From Pilaira anomala (lineage: Eukaryota; Mucoromycota; Mucoromycetes; Mucorales; Mucoraceae), in NCBI GenBank assembly GCA_025716855.1, contig JAIXMQ010000009.1:273501-337500 (forward strand): DNA of 64,000 nt. The letters are read 5' to 3'. The notes below the pieces were generated by a model. The model had not been told where the DNA came from. It did not search any database and worked only from the letters and a program-made list of their open reading frames with translations. Both the position numbers and the translations under genes were made by a program. The stretch's first letter is position 1. Every line of letters begins with the position of its first letter. Of this stretch, positions 12,186 through 22,722 are shown piece by piece.

Positions 12186-12764
12186 ATGTCACAACCACCA
12201 CCTTCCTTTGAAGAAGTTGAATATAAAAGAAAAATGGGTATGGAGTTACGTCCAACGATTGTGTCCAAAGCGCTTTCGAATGAAATAAAAGACAAACAAC
12301 GATTTGACCATGCAGAGATCTTGTTTGGATACTTGCTTGAGATCTTGGTAGAAAGAAAGAAAAAGTATTCTAATTATAATGAATTGGATATTGTTGCGTT
12401 ACAGCGAGCAGTAGGTACATTAGTGCGATATGCACCTACACCAGATAAAGCGCGACATTATTTTCATCTCACGTTAAAGGAAATTGATAAGTCATTGATC
12501 ACGATCAATTTGGAATTGACGATTATTATTAACCTCATTTATGTATATTCTCAACATCATTTAATGAAGGAAGCATTGGAGATTGTGAAAACGGCTGTGG
12601 AGATTGGGATCTATCATGTAAAGGTTGATCATAAATATCAACCGGATAAGTTTAAAGACCCAATACCTGTATTTGATACAATTTCAGCCAAGATATTAAA
12701 GCATTTTAATATGGAGTTAAATGAAGATAAAACAGAGGTTAGATCATGTACTAAAAAATATTAA
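12186..12764 (+). CDS. Uncharacterised all-helical protein
   Basis: Intronless ORF of 192 residues starting MSQPPPSFEEVEYK, right after a poly-A leader. The sequence alternates amphipathic helices (residues about 30-160), for example FDHAEILFGYLLEILVE, LQRAVGTLVRY and NLIYVYSQHHLMKEALEIV. Helix pairs of this sort resemble tetratricopeptide-like repeats, but no clear consensus is met. No signal or membrane segment. It is a plausible real gene because of length, composition and a proper leader, but I do not recognise it. Confidence 0.6.
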   Translation: MSQPPPSFEEVEYKRKMGMELRPTIVSKALSNEIKDKQRFDHAEILFGYLLEILVERKKKYSNYNELDIVALQRAVGTLVRYAPTPDKARHYFHLTLKEIDKSLITINLELTIIINLIYVYSQHHLMKEALEIVKTAVEIGIYHVKVDHKYQPDKFKDPIPVFDTISAKILKHFNMELNEDKTEVRSCTKKY

Positions 12765-12925
12765 AATATCATCTTCCCACCTATTGTAAAATGTCGAAAT
12801 AAACGTTTTTTTTTTTTTTTATTACACGCATAGTCAGATTAGATGACTTAAAACGAACTTTTTTGGGAGTCAAAATAGAAAAACAAGCGAAAAAAAAAAT
12901 GGGGGTGTGGATAAGTGAAAAAAAA

Positions 12926-13020
12926 GTGTTGATTTGTGTCATAAGTGAAGAGCGTGTTGATTTGTGTCATAAGTGAAGAACGTGTTGATTTGTGTCATAA
13001 GTGAAGAACGTGTTGATTTT
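12926..13020. repeat. 28-bp tandem repeat, about 3.4 copies
   Basis: Units start at 12926, 12954, 12982 and 13010 with the same 28-bp period and differ at one position between copies (AAGAGCGTG versus AAGAACGTG). Each unit contains TTTGTGTCATAAGTGAAGA. It lies between the helical-protein gene and the cystathionine beta-synthase gene, about 400 bp upstream of the latter's ATG. Confidence 0.95.
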
Positions 13021-13422
13021 CAGTGATCTTTATTTAATGCTTTTTTTTAAAAAAAGAAAAATATCTTCAACTGTTTTATTTCTTTACGAAGGATGTAAAT
13101 ATGTATCAATTGATACAAAGACGAACTTTGACCAATCAAATACAGATTTTGGCTTCTACTTTTGGGGAGTGGATCCGTTGTGCTTTGTGTGTGTGTGTGT
13201 GTGTTACTTTTAAAACGTTTTTCCTTTATTTGTCAATAAATGATTGATTAAGAGCTTTAATAAATTCAAATTCAGGGCGGAAACGTTCGAAAGAAAGAAA
13301 GAAAAAAAAACTGTCACGTCCAACAAATATCGTGAGAAACTTAAAGAAGAGGAAGAATTTTTTTTTTCTTTTTTTTTTTTTTTCTTTAAGTTTTTATAAC
13401 CCTTTTATTCGTATATATCACT

Positions 13423-15074
13423 ATGTCCACTGAATTGAAGCGTATTTTCGATCAATATAACCACAAGCCTAAGTAAGTATAAAGAAGCTTTTTTTTGTTT
13501 TGTTTTTGCTTGTACCTTGTAACTTATTTGTTTGTATTAGTACTGCTCCTGCTCCCAAGATCTCAAACACCATCTTGGACAACATTGGTCGTACTCCTCT
13601 TGTTCGTCTTAGCAAAATTGCCAAGGAAGAAGGTTTAAAGTGTGAACTTTGTAAGTAAACCGAAAAAAAAAAAAAAAAAAAAAAAAAAGTGATAAAATAA
13701 GTATACTCATACATATCCTCCCCCCCCCCCTCCCCTTGTTTAGTGGCTAAATGTGAATACTTCAATGCTGGTGGTTCCGTTAAGGACAGAATTGCTGCTC
13801 GTATGGTTGAAGAAGCTGAAAAGGCCGGTACAATCACACCTGGTGTCAGTACCATTATTGAACCTACCTCTGGTAACACTGGTATCGGTTTGGCACTTGC
13901 AGCCGCTGTAAAGGGTTATCGTGTCATCATCACCTTACCTGAAAAGATGTCTCAAGAAAAGGTCGATGTTTTGAAAGCACTTGGTGCCGAGATCATTCGT
14001 ACACCTACTGAAGCCGCATGGGATGCACCCGAATCTCATATTGGTGTTGCACGTAAATTGAGAGACGAAATTCCCAATGCAGTTATTTTGGATCAATACA
14101 CGAACCCCTATAACCCTGTGGCTCATTACGATACCACCGCTGAAGAACTCTTGGAACAATGTGATGGTAAGATCGATATGTTGGTTGCTGGTGCTGGTAC
14201 TGGTGGTACTATCTCTGGTATCGCACAAAAGCTCAAGGAAAGATGTCCCAACATCAAGATTGTAGGTGTTGATCCTATTGGTTCTATCTTGGCTCAACCT
14301 GAAAGTTTAAATACTGAAGGTCCCTCTTATCAAGTCGAAGGTATTGGATATGATTTCATTCCTGATGTACTTAAGCGTGATTTGGTGGATGTCTGGGTCA
14401 AGTCAGAAGATAAACCTTCTTTCTTGATGTCTCGTCGTTTGATTCGTCAAGAAGGTATTCTTTGTGGTGGATCTTCAGGTACTGCCATGTATGCTGCTGT
14501 TCAAGCTGCCAAGGAATTAAAGGAAGGTCAACGTTGTGTTGTTATCTTACCTGATTCCGTTCGTAACTATATGACCAAGTTCTTGAACGATGATTGGATG
14601 AGAGAAAGAGGTTTCACTGATGAGAAATTCGAAGAAACAAGTGTTGAGAACAAGGCCAAGAAGGACTTTGCAGGTGCCACTGTACGTGATCTCCAATTGG
14701 CTGATGCAGTCACTATTGATGGAGAAACTACTTGTAAGGAAGCTATTGATTTAATGGAAAAGAATGCCTTTGATCAATTACCTGTTACTGCTGGTCCTCA
14801 TCGTCGTCTTCGCGGTCTTGTGACGATGGGTAACATTCTTTCTCGTATGGCTTCTGGTAAAGCTAAGCCTGATACTCAAGTATCTGAAGTCATGTTCCAT
14901 TTCACTAAAGGATCTAACAAGTTTGAAGAAATTACTGAAGATACTCCTTTGGAGAAGTTGACTCGTTTCTTTGAAACTAATTCTTCTGCTTTAGTTACTG
15001 ATGCTCAAAAGGTTAAGCACGTTATTACCAAGGTTGATTTACTTTCTTACTTGGTTAAGAACGTTAAGGCCTAA
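13423..15074 (+). CDS. CYS4: Cystathionine beta-synthase
   Basis: PLP enzyme that condenses serine and homocysteine to cystathionine in transsulfuration; cytosolic. Exons 13423-13472, 13541-13650 and 13744-15074 give 496 residues, close to the fungal length of about 500. The protein starts directly with the catalytic fold and lacks the N-terminal heme-binding region of animal CBS, as in yeast. The PLP lysine is in [11 protein letters not shown] (about residue 67), the phosphate/substrate loop is [12 protein letters not shown] and [12 protein letters not shown] binds the cofactor phosphate. The C-terminal 130 residues form a pair of CBS motifs ([15 protein letters not shown] and [13 protein letters not shown]), the regulatory Bateman module. 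The symbol is by analogy with yeast. Confidence 0.95.
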
Positions 15075-15921
15075 ACAAATTAATTACATTTCTTCATATT
15101 AGACTTTTTTTCTTTTAATTTCTTCATTCACTCTATTTTTTTTTTTTTATATAAAAATAAACTTCATTTCCAAGCGTTTTAATAATCGTTTGTACCAAAA
15201 TAATTCAATGTGTGTATGTATGTATGTATATGTTTATAATAATAATAAAAAGTGAAAGAAAAAGAAGCAGAAATAAAGAAGTAAAAAAAACTCTTTTATA
15301 AAAGTGAAAATCTGTCAAGTGTGTAACATAGATGAGATGAGATGATTGCGTTATATGTACAGCTGGTTGTTTGCTTTTCTTTAAAAAATATCGGGTATTA
15401 AATACATGTTCTATATACACTGTCAAAGCAATTGCCTTGAAGAGAAATTTACAATTGGAATCATCGTTACTGCTCAGATCAAAACAAATCATTCCAATTT
15501 ATTTATTTTATATAGTGTTCAAATGAATTGGTATGATAAATACAGATAAACCCCCATAATAATAAAAACACTTGCTAATGTAGACTTTTTCATTGAATAA
15601 GACAAAAATATCAATCTAAGAAGGGTGAATTAGGATGATGATTGTTTTGATTCATTGGTGTGACACAACATAACATAGTGTCTAGTTCAATTACATGAAA
15701 TGACAATAAATCACATCATTTTGTAAAGTGCGTCTAATAAACTCAATATGAACCAACAAACATTTTAGATAACCTGGACTTTTCTATAATATGACGTGAT
15801 ACATGAAATACTTGAAAGGTGTCAAGCGAAAAAAAAAAAAAAAAAAAGAAAAAAAGTGCTGTGATTTAAAGTATACTTTTAGCCAATCAAATAACCTTGT
15901 GGTCAAGAAAGTTATAAGTTT

Positions 15922-15954
<33 letters not shown>

Positions 15955-15977
15955 CAAGATAAATAAATAATAAAAAA
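15075..15977. other. Intergenic, AT-rich
   Basis: About 900 bp between CBS and the polyQ protein. A CCAAT-box context (AGCCAATCAAAT) near 15881 and a long T-rich leader before 15978 suggest the promoter of the downstream gene. No RNA gene was recognised. Confidence 0.55.
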
Positions 15978-17096
15978 ATGTCTTGGAAGCAAGCACAAGC
16001 AGCTCAACACGAGTATTCAGACGAAGAAGAGTATTCTGATGACGAATATGAACCTATTGACGTCTCTAGTTGGGGTAATCAAACAGTAACAAAGTCAGGC
16101 ACAACAGAAATCGAGGTGACCATGGACGGATGGAATTCACTTGTGGATCCAAACGTAAAAGTGAAATCAGGTGGTATCGGGAGTGGTCAACTTCATCGTA
16201 AAGGAGGTAACTTCAAGCCTCTTGACGAACAGCTCATTATCAATCAACGGTTAGGTAAGCCCATTCCTAAAGCTTTAGGTGGAGGAAAAAAGAGTCGTGG
16301 AAAGAAACCAAAGGGTCCTCCTCCTTCTTTCTCAAGAAGACCCCCTCCTTCTTCCTCAAGACCTCCTCCTCCTTCTTCCTCTACGTTCCGTGGTAGAGAC
16401 CCTATCGCTCCTGGTCAAGGTCCTTGGGGTTCGGGTCAACTCGCTTCTACTCCCTTTTGGGAACAACCAGCTTCAAGTGCTGTGTCAGGAACAAATGCTT
16501 CAAAGTATGCTACTCCTTCTTCTACTAGTAATCATCGTGCGCCTCCTCCTTCTCAGGCTGCTGCACATCAACCACCACCACCACAACAACAACAAAACAA
16601 TTATCATCAACAACCTTTGGCTCCACCTGCTGCTCCTGTTAGACAACCTGAGCCTGTAAATACATTTACTCCTTCTCGTTTTGGTAGTGCTGCTTCAAAG
16701 TATGCTACACCTCAACCTGCCTACCAACAGCAACAACAAGAGCAACAATATCAACAACAGCAATATCAACAACAACAGCAACAGCAACAGCAACAACAGC
16801 AACAACAACAATATCAACAGCAACAACAACAATATCAACAACAACAACAACAAGCTATGCAACAACAACAACAACAACAGCCACCTACTATTTATCACAA
16901 GTTGGCTGTACCTTGCTTAAACTTCAATATCGAAATGGGACCTGGTATCACAGCTCAATTATCTGTTTTTGAAGACGATGATCCAGTTCAAGTAGTTGAT
17001 AAATTTGAAAGAGATCATGCGATTACAATGAGTCCATTGCATAAACAAAGGTTTGCAGAAAAGGTGGCAATGTTGTTAGCAGAATACAAAAAATAA
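15978..17096 (+). CDS. PolyQ/Pro-rich protein with conserved-looking C-terminal module
   Basis: Intronless, 372 residues, start MSWKQAQAAQHE. Residues 12-30 are strongly acidic with Tyr/Ser (YSDEEEYSDDEYEP). Residues about 100-140 are basic then Pro/Ser-rich, suited to SH3/WW or profilin-type binding. Residues about 250-305 are dominated by glutamine encoded by mixed CAA/CAG codons. The last 60 residues are non-repetitive and folded-looking (LNFNIEMGPGITAQLSVFED, then VVDKFERDHAITM), reminiscent of a small beta-rich or ubiquitin-like module; this is inference. The motif ASKYATP occurs twice. I do not recognise the family; an adaptor or endocytic/cytoskeletal scaffold would fit. Confidence 0.75.
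   Translation: MSWKQAQAAQHEYSDEEEYSDDEYEPIDVSSWGNQTVTKSGTTEIEVTMDGWNSLVDPNVKVKSGGIGSGQLHRKGGNFKPLDEQLIINQRLGKPIPKALGGGKKSRGKKPKGPPPSFSRRPPPSSSRPPPPSSSTFRGRDPIAPGQGPWGSGQLASTPFWEQPASSAVSGTNASKYATPSSTSNHRAPPPSQAAAHQPPPPQQQQNNYHQQPLAPPAAPVRQPEPVNTFTPSRFGSAASKYATPQPAYQQQQQEQQYQQQQYQQQQQQQQQQQQQQQYQQQQQQYQQQQQQAMQQQQQQQPPTIYHKLAVPCLNFNIEMGPGITAQLSVFEDDDPVQVVDKFERDHAITMSPLHKQRFAEKVAMLLAEYKK
16728..16881 (+). repeat. CAA/CAG trinucleotide-rich tract encoding polyQ
   Basis: In-frame run of glutamine codons inside the preceding protein, interrupted by a few Glu, Tyr, Ala and Met codons. Codon mixing (CAA and CAG) suggests an old, protein-level tract rather than a fresh single-codon expansion. Confidence 0.9.
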
Positions 17097-17240
17097 AAAG
17101 ACACACATTTCCTATATACATATATTTTGCTTTGGTAGTACAACTATTTTTTTTTTTTTTCCAAACAAAAAAAATACAATTTTGCATACAATTTTTTCTT
17201 TTCTCTCCCTCTTTCTTATAACAAGTTTTCTTTGTTCAAA

Positions 17241-19889
17241 ATGGTCATGTTTGTGTATAAAAGAGGTATACAAATAAATTAGAAGAAAAACTTTATCTCT
17301 TTCTTTCTTTCTCTCTCTCTCTCTCTCTCTTTTTTTTTTTTATTTTCTTATTTTAATAAAAAAAAATTATCTTATGGAAAATAACATCATAGACGGTAGA
17401 CGTGAGAGGGTTGCTTTCGATAAGGTTTTTTTTTTTTTTTTTCTAGAAGAGCTTCAATAGAATAGATAAAGTTGACAACATTGACTTACTTCTTTTTTTT
17501 TTTCTTTAGATTACAGCAAGAATTAACAAGTTATGCTATGGTCTGGACATGAATTTCGTTGACCCAGTTGCCATTACCTTAAAGGTGAGAAAAAAAACAC
17601 ATACACACACACATTAACTCTATAATACTCATCCAAATACTCATGTAGGTCATCTCCGGTGTCTATCAAGGAGTAACAACCGCCGAGCTTGACAATCTCG
17701 CAGCGGAAACTGCAGCCTACATGACCACGACTCATCCCGATTATGCACTTTTAGCTGCTCGTATCGCTATTTCAAACCTACACAAAGAAACCAAAGAGAC
17801 ATTTTCTCATGTGATCAAAGACCTTTATGAATACATCAACCCCAAGACAAACAAACCTGCTCCCATGATTTCTGACTCTAGTTATCAAGTCATCATGGAC
17901 CACGCCGATCGACTGGACTCGGCCATCAACTACGACCGAGATTTCAACTATACATTCTTTGGTTTCAAAACGCTCGAACGATCCTATTTACTCAAGATCA
18001 ATGATAAAGTAGCGGAACGACCTCAACATTTAATCATGCGTGTAGCCGTAGGGATTCATGGTGGAGATGATATGGATGCTGTGATTGAGACGTATCATTT
18101 GATGTCGGAACGCTACTTTACCCATGCGAGTCCGACTTTATTTAACGCAGGTACACCTCGACCTCAACTCTCTTCTTGTTTCCTGTTAACGATGAAGGAG
18201 GATTCATTGGAAGGTGTGTTTGATACGCTCAAGATATGTGCACAGATCTCCAAGACAGCTGGTGGCATTGGACTCAGTGTTCATGATATACGTGCAAAAG
18301 GGACTTATATTGCAGGTTCACAAGGTACCTCCACTGGTATCTTACCCATGTTACGCGTCTTCAATGATACGGCCAGGTACGTGGATCAAGGAGGAAATAA
18401 ACGACCTGGAGCATTTGCAATCTATCTTGAGCCTTGGCATGCAGATATATTCACTTTTTTGGACCTACGAAAGAATGTGGGGAAAGACGAGATTCGTGCC
18501 CGGGATTTGTTTTATGCCCTTTGGATCCCGGATTTATTCATGGAACGTGTCAAAGCGAATGGAAATTGGTCACTGTTCTGTCCCAAGGAGGCACCAGGTC
18601 TTTGTGATGTCTATGGTGATCACTTTGTGAGTCTGTTTGAAAGGTATGAAAAGGAAGGGAAGGCAAAGGTGACCATCAAGGCACAAACTCTTTGGTACGC
18701 TATTTTGGAGGCTCAGATCGAGACGGGTAATCCGTTTATGCTCTATAAAGACGCTTGTAATCGAAAAAGCAATCAACAGAATTTAGGCACAATCAAGTCA
18801 AGTAATTTATGTACCGAGATCGTTCAATACTCAAGTCCTGAGGAAGTGGCCGTGTGTAACTTGGCATCCATTGCCTTACCTACGTTTGTAATCAATCGAG
18901 AGACATTTGATTTCCAAAAATTACATCAGGTTGTCAAAGTCATCACACGAAACCTAAATAAAATCATCGATGTGAATTATTATCCGGTAGTGGAAGCCGA
19001 GAGATCGAATAAGAAGCATCGTCCCATCGGGTTAGGTGTACAAGGTCTGGCAGATACGTTCATGTCCTTGAGGTTCCCATTTGATTCTCCAGAAGCGAAA
19101 GAACTCAATATTCAAATCTTTGAAACGATCTATCATGGTGCTTTAGAGGCCTCCTGTGACATCGCAAAGGAATTAGGACCGTATGAATCGTATGAAAACA
19201 GTCCTGTCTCAAAAGGTATTTTACAATACGATATGTGGCATGTAACACCTTCTTCGCTTTGGAATTGGACAGAGTTGAAGTCAAAGATTGCAAAACATGG
19301 TGTCCGTAACTCGCTCTTGGTCGCACCCATGCCTACTGCATCTACATCCCAAATCTTGGGATTTAATGAATGCTTTGAACCTTATACCTCGAACTTGTAC
19401 ACACGTCGTGTCTTGGCTGGCGAGTTTCAAATCGTGAACCCTTGGCTATTAAAAGACCTGGTAGAAATGGGTATCTGGGACGAAAACGTAAAGAACATGA
19501 TCATGTCGGATGTTGGCTCGATTCAAAACATCCCTGGTATTCCTCAAACCTTAAAAGATCTATACAAGACTGTCTGGGAAATCTCTCAACGTACTCTTTT
19601 GGATATGGCCGCTGATCGTGGCGCTTTCATTGATCAGAGTCAAAGTTTAAATGTGTTTATGGCAGAACCCAATTTTGGTAAATTGACAAGTATGCATTTT
19701 TATGGTTGGCAGAAGGGCCTCAAGACCGGTATGTATTATCTTCGTACTCGACCTGCAGTGGATGCCATTAAATTTACTGTGGATCAACTCGCGTTACGTG
19801 CGTATCTTAAAAAGGCCGAGAAAAATGAAGCGGCTAGTGTTGCTTGTTCTATTGAAAATAAGGATAACTGTGAAAGTTGTAGTGGTTAA
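17241..19889 (+). CDS. RNR1: Ribonucleoside-diphosphate reductase large subunit
   Basis: Class Ia ribonucleotide reductase alpha subunit, which reduces NDPs to dNDPs. Exons 17241-17265, 17393-17424, 17510-17584 and 17649-19889 give 790 residues when started at the first ATG; a second in-frame ATG at 17247 would give the usual MFVYKRDGR-type start. The N-terminal ATP-cone follows ([18 protein letters not shown]). Active-site residues are visible: SSCFLL (redox cysteine), SSNLCTEI (Asn, catalytic Cys and Glu) and [11 protein letters not shown] (second redox cysteine). The C-terminal shuttle pair is CESCSG at the very end. Intron 2 (17425-17509) opens with the unusual donor GTTTTT. The remainder is full-length and canonical. 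Convergent with the gene at 20107-21565. Confidence 0.96.
17311..17330. repeat. (CT)n tract inside RNR1 intron 1
   Basis: Short CT dinucleotide run followed by a T-run inside the first intron (17266-17392) of the ribonucleotide reductase gene. Confidence 0.85.
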
Positions 19890-20106
19890 AAATTTGTTAA
19901 TCCTTATACTACTTTTTTTTTTTTTTTTTTTTTTGTTATTGTGTATATATATATATATATATCCTACATCTCTCATATCTCTCTCCCCACATACCTTCTG
20001 CCAAATTATCTACTCTCTTTTTATAAAACAATAATAAAATGATCAAACTTGATAATATATAAAAAGGAATATATAATATATAATAGTTTATTTTAGATAA
20101 TAAATT

Positions 20107-21565
20107 TTACTTTTTTGATACAGTTTCTTCCGCTATCGTATTTCTTCTTTCTTTTTTAATTGTATCCCAATCGATACCAGATTTAACTCTTTCCTTTAAC
20201 CTCAAACTATGAGAAGATACAATGGGAGTATTATTATTATTCATTTTCTTCTTTTGTTCTAATTCAAGCTTTTGTTGTCGAGCATGTTCTGCTCTAGCTC
20301 TCATGGCTGCGTTCGGTCGAGGTTTATTGATTGTGGTGCTCTTTGTGGAGACTGTAGTATCTGAACTGGCAATGCTACTCGTATCGACTTCACGTGCCTT
20401 TTGTTGCTTTGTAGCTGTCAAAACGAATTTCGATTGTGTACCCGTTGTCGTAGGTGAATCACATACCGGAGCTAAATATATATAACATTTAATTTCTTTT
20501 TTTTTTTTTTTTTTGGTTATTTATTTTACCTGAAAGTCTTTTGGATGTTTTGGTATTAATACCTAATGTACTGTTTGCACGAGGAACAGGTGAGTTACTG
20601 GTGGCTCGTGTAGGAGGTGATACAGAAGATCTCAAGTTTAATGTAGAGTGACGTTTTAATGAGGCCGCCATGGCGGCTGATGTATGTGAGTTTGCAGTTC
20701 TGGCATTATCCTCACTGGGGTAAGATCGAAGGTTGGGTATAATTTGACTAATTTTAAAGAAAAAGTGAATAAGTTATTCATTTTATATATTAAATATATA
20801 TATATCTACCTTCTTGCTCTTTCTAAACGATGGGGATTACTATTTGCCGGTGTATCATCCCCTTTTTTTAATAAAAAAAATTATAAGTTAATCATGTCAA
20901 AATTATTCATAAAAAAAAAAAGACTCACAAGATATCCATGATGAACCATATGCTTCCGTCTTGGGCTCCTTTTGTTGAACTGGCATTGATTTTATTATAT
21001 CAATTTTCTTATCAGGCTCATCTTCTTGATAACGTCCATAGGGCTTATTTTTATCAAAGCTATTGGTATTATGTTTAACCGCACTCGCTTCATGCTTTCC
21101 TCCTTCATCTCCCCACCACGATGGAAAGGTATTGGGCATGATTGATTTATCGGTTTGAATTAATTCACCTGTACGTATGTTATACGTTGGCTTGGTTTCC
21201 TTCACTGTTTCCTTCACTGTTTCTTTTACTGTTTCTTTTGTTTCAGGTTCTGTTTCTTCTTTTATTGACTCGATCGTATGAGATTCAGGAACGATTGCTT
21301 CGTCTTCTTTTTCTGTTTCAGGCTATTAAAAAAAAAAAAAGTGTTAGGTTTCTTCGTTTTTAATTTATTATTGTTATTATTACTTTACTTGTTCTAGCTT
21401 CTTTTTTATTAAGGCTTCAGTACTTGACTGAATACGTGCACGATCGTCAGAATATAATACAGCAAAACAAATTAATTCTCGCAAGAGATTAAAAACGTCC
21501 GTAGGTGGATGTTTAGCTAAAAAGGCATGAACATAAGGTGGTAGAGTAGTAAGAAAAGATTCCAT
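20107..21565 (-). CDS. Uncharacterised five-exon protein with low-complexity centre
   Basis: Exons on the minus strand: 21565-21389, 21322-20929, 20861-20810, 20747-20530 and 20471-20107, giving 401 residues with every splice phase closing. The N-terminal 60 residues are compact and helical (VFNLLRELICFAVLYSDDRA), faintly like RIIa/DPY-30 dimerisation helices, but the match is weak. Next come an acidic stretch with four tandem KETV-type repeats (near 21190-21240) and a conserved-looking SWWGDEGGKHEA segment. The rest is Ser/Thr/Asn-rich and basic, with a helical Arg/Gln/Glu region (AAMRARAEHARQQKLELEQK) near the C terminus and an ending around SGIDWDTIKKERRN. Cytoskeletal or scaffold role possible; no function can be assigned. 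Confidence 0.75.
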
Positions 21566-21580
21566 TGCAAACAAAAAATA

Positions 21581-21586
21581 AAGAGA

Positions 21587-21631
<45 letters not shown>
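21581..21631. repeat. (GA)n microsatellite in 5' region
   Basis: GA-rich tract of about 50 bp immediately upstream (in transcript sense) of the ATG at 21565. It is probably in the 5' leader of the minus-strand gene, where it reads as a CT-rich pyrimidine leader. Confidence 0.9.
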
Positions 21632-21633
<2 letters not shown>

Positions 21634-22350
21634 AATAAAAAACTCAAGGGGAGATTTTATTTGTCTTACACAAAAAGGACTCTCTTTTTAAAGCATTTTA
21701 CACGTTCAACAAGAACACAAAAGTGAAATTAATTTTTTTTTTTTTTTTATTTATTTATAATGTTTGTTTGAAAAGTGCATGTAATAATTCAAATGTAAGC
21801 TTGATAAATACTTTTTTCCTATAAATAGAATAATCTACACTTTGTCAATAAAACATAAGCTCACAACTCAGATGATCATCAAAGGAGTGAGAGTGACATT
21901 TTGTTCCTGAAAAAAAAAACTTTTTTTTTTCTTCACGAAATAATCGCTTTATGTTGAATGTGTGGAGTACTTGATCTCTCTATTGTATTATCAAATGGAT
22001 TAATCTGACGAGATTATACGTAATATATACAAATAATTATGTACACACTTGATATATTTAAACAAATACATATTGTATTTACAGATAAAATAATAATGCC
22101 TACTTAGATCGAATATATCATCCCTTTTTTGCTTTCAACCAAACATTAAATCATTTCATTTTATACACAAAAACCCCCTAGTATAATTTTTTATTATATA
22201 AAACATTGTTGTACTCCAGATTATTCACAAGTTATATCCCCGAAAAATAACACAATTTATTTAAATTTAAGAACGAAAGCCATATGCTTTATTCTCAAAA
22301 AGAATCCACTGCTAATTTACATAAAAAAGTGTCATTCAAGGAGCTTCTAT
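21632..22350. other. Intergenic, AT-rich
   Basis: About 720 bp between the five-exon gene and the tRNA upstream region. Poly-A/T runs only; nothing else recognised. Confidence 0.5.
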
Positions 22351-22378
22351 CACGTGAATATCATGTGCTAATCACGTG
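22351..22378. promoter_or_regulatory. Three E-box-like sites at exact 11-bp spacing
   Basis: CACGTG at 22351-22356, CATGTG at 22362-22367 and CACGTG at 22373-22378, each 11 bp apart, so all face the same side of the helix. The outer two sit in ATCACGTGA context, as used by Cbf1/Pho4-like bHLH factors. They end 55 bp upstream of the tRNA-Ser gene. Which factor binds, if any, is unknown. Confidence 0.55.
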
Positions 22379-22433
22379 ATATCTTTTTTGTTTTAAATAT
22401 AAATACCTTTATTTGGTCTCACTTTCATCCAAA

Positions 22434-22515
22434 GTCGCTTTGTCCGAGTGGTTAAGGAGTATGACTAGAAATCATATACGCTCTGCGTGCGCAGGTTCAA
22501 ATCCTGCAGGCGACG
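22434..22515 (+). tRNA. tRNA-Ser (anticodon AGA)
   Basis: Class II tRNA with a full cloverleaf. The acceptor stem GTCGCTT pairs with AGGCGAC at the 3' end (one G-T pair). The D-arm region is TGTCCGAGTGGTTAAGGA (A box). The anticodon stem TATGA/TCATA holds the loop CTAGAAA, so the anticodon is AGA. A long variable arm (CGCTCTGCGTGCG) follows, typical of serine, and then the T-arm GCAGGTTCAAATCCTGC (B box). No intron is present. A short T-run downstream (22520-22526) fits RNA polymerase III termination. Confidence 0.97.
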
Positions 22516-22722
22516 ACATCTTTTTTGTTTTTATTCAAAAAGTACGAGTGCGTGTAGCTGAACATCATGTAAAAATGTTCGTGATATAACGACTGTTATA
22601 CAAGTTGTTTATGTTCTTTGTAAATGATAATATATAGATTTAATGTAAAGGTAATATTTTAATGAGTAATGAAGTCTTCAATTAAAAGAGTGATTTTATT
22701 ATTTATATTTAAGCGTCAGTTT

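Noticed and set aside
12926..13020. CRISPR array
   Set aside because: The repeat units are directly adjacent with no spacers, and the host is a eukaryote.
13175..13212. (TG)n tract encoding a VCVCVC run as the end of a small gene
   Set aside because: The frame 13001-13213 only spans minisatellite, poly-A and microsatellite DNA.
13469..13879. 136-codon minus-strand frame over cystathionine beta-synthase
   Set aside because: It overlaps conserved exons and introns of CBS in antisense and contains a long Phe run from intron poly-A.
15300..15500. Minus-strand 95-codon frame after CBS
   Set aside because: No family resemblance, low-complexity end (Tyr/His/Thr) and no usable splice continuation.
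16695..16898. Minus-strand Leu-rich frame opposite the polyQ tract
   Set aside because: It is the complement of CAA/CAG repeats in a well-supported plus-strand gene.
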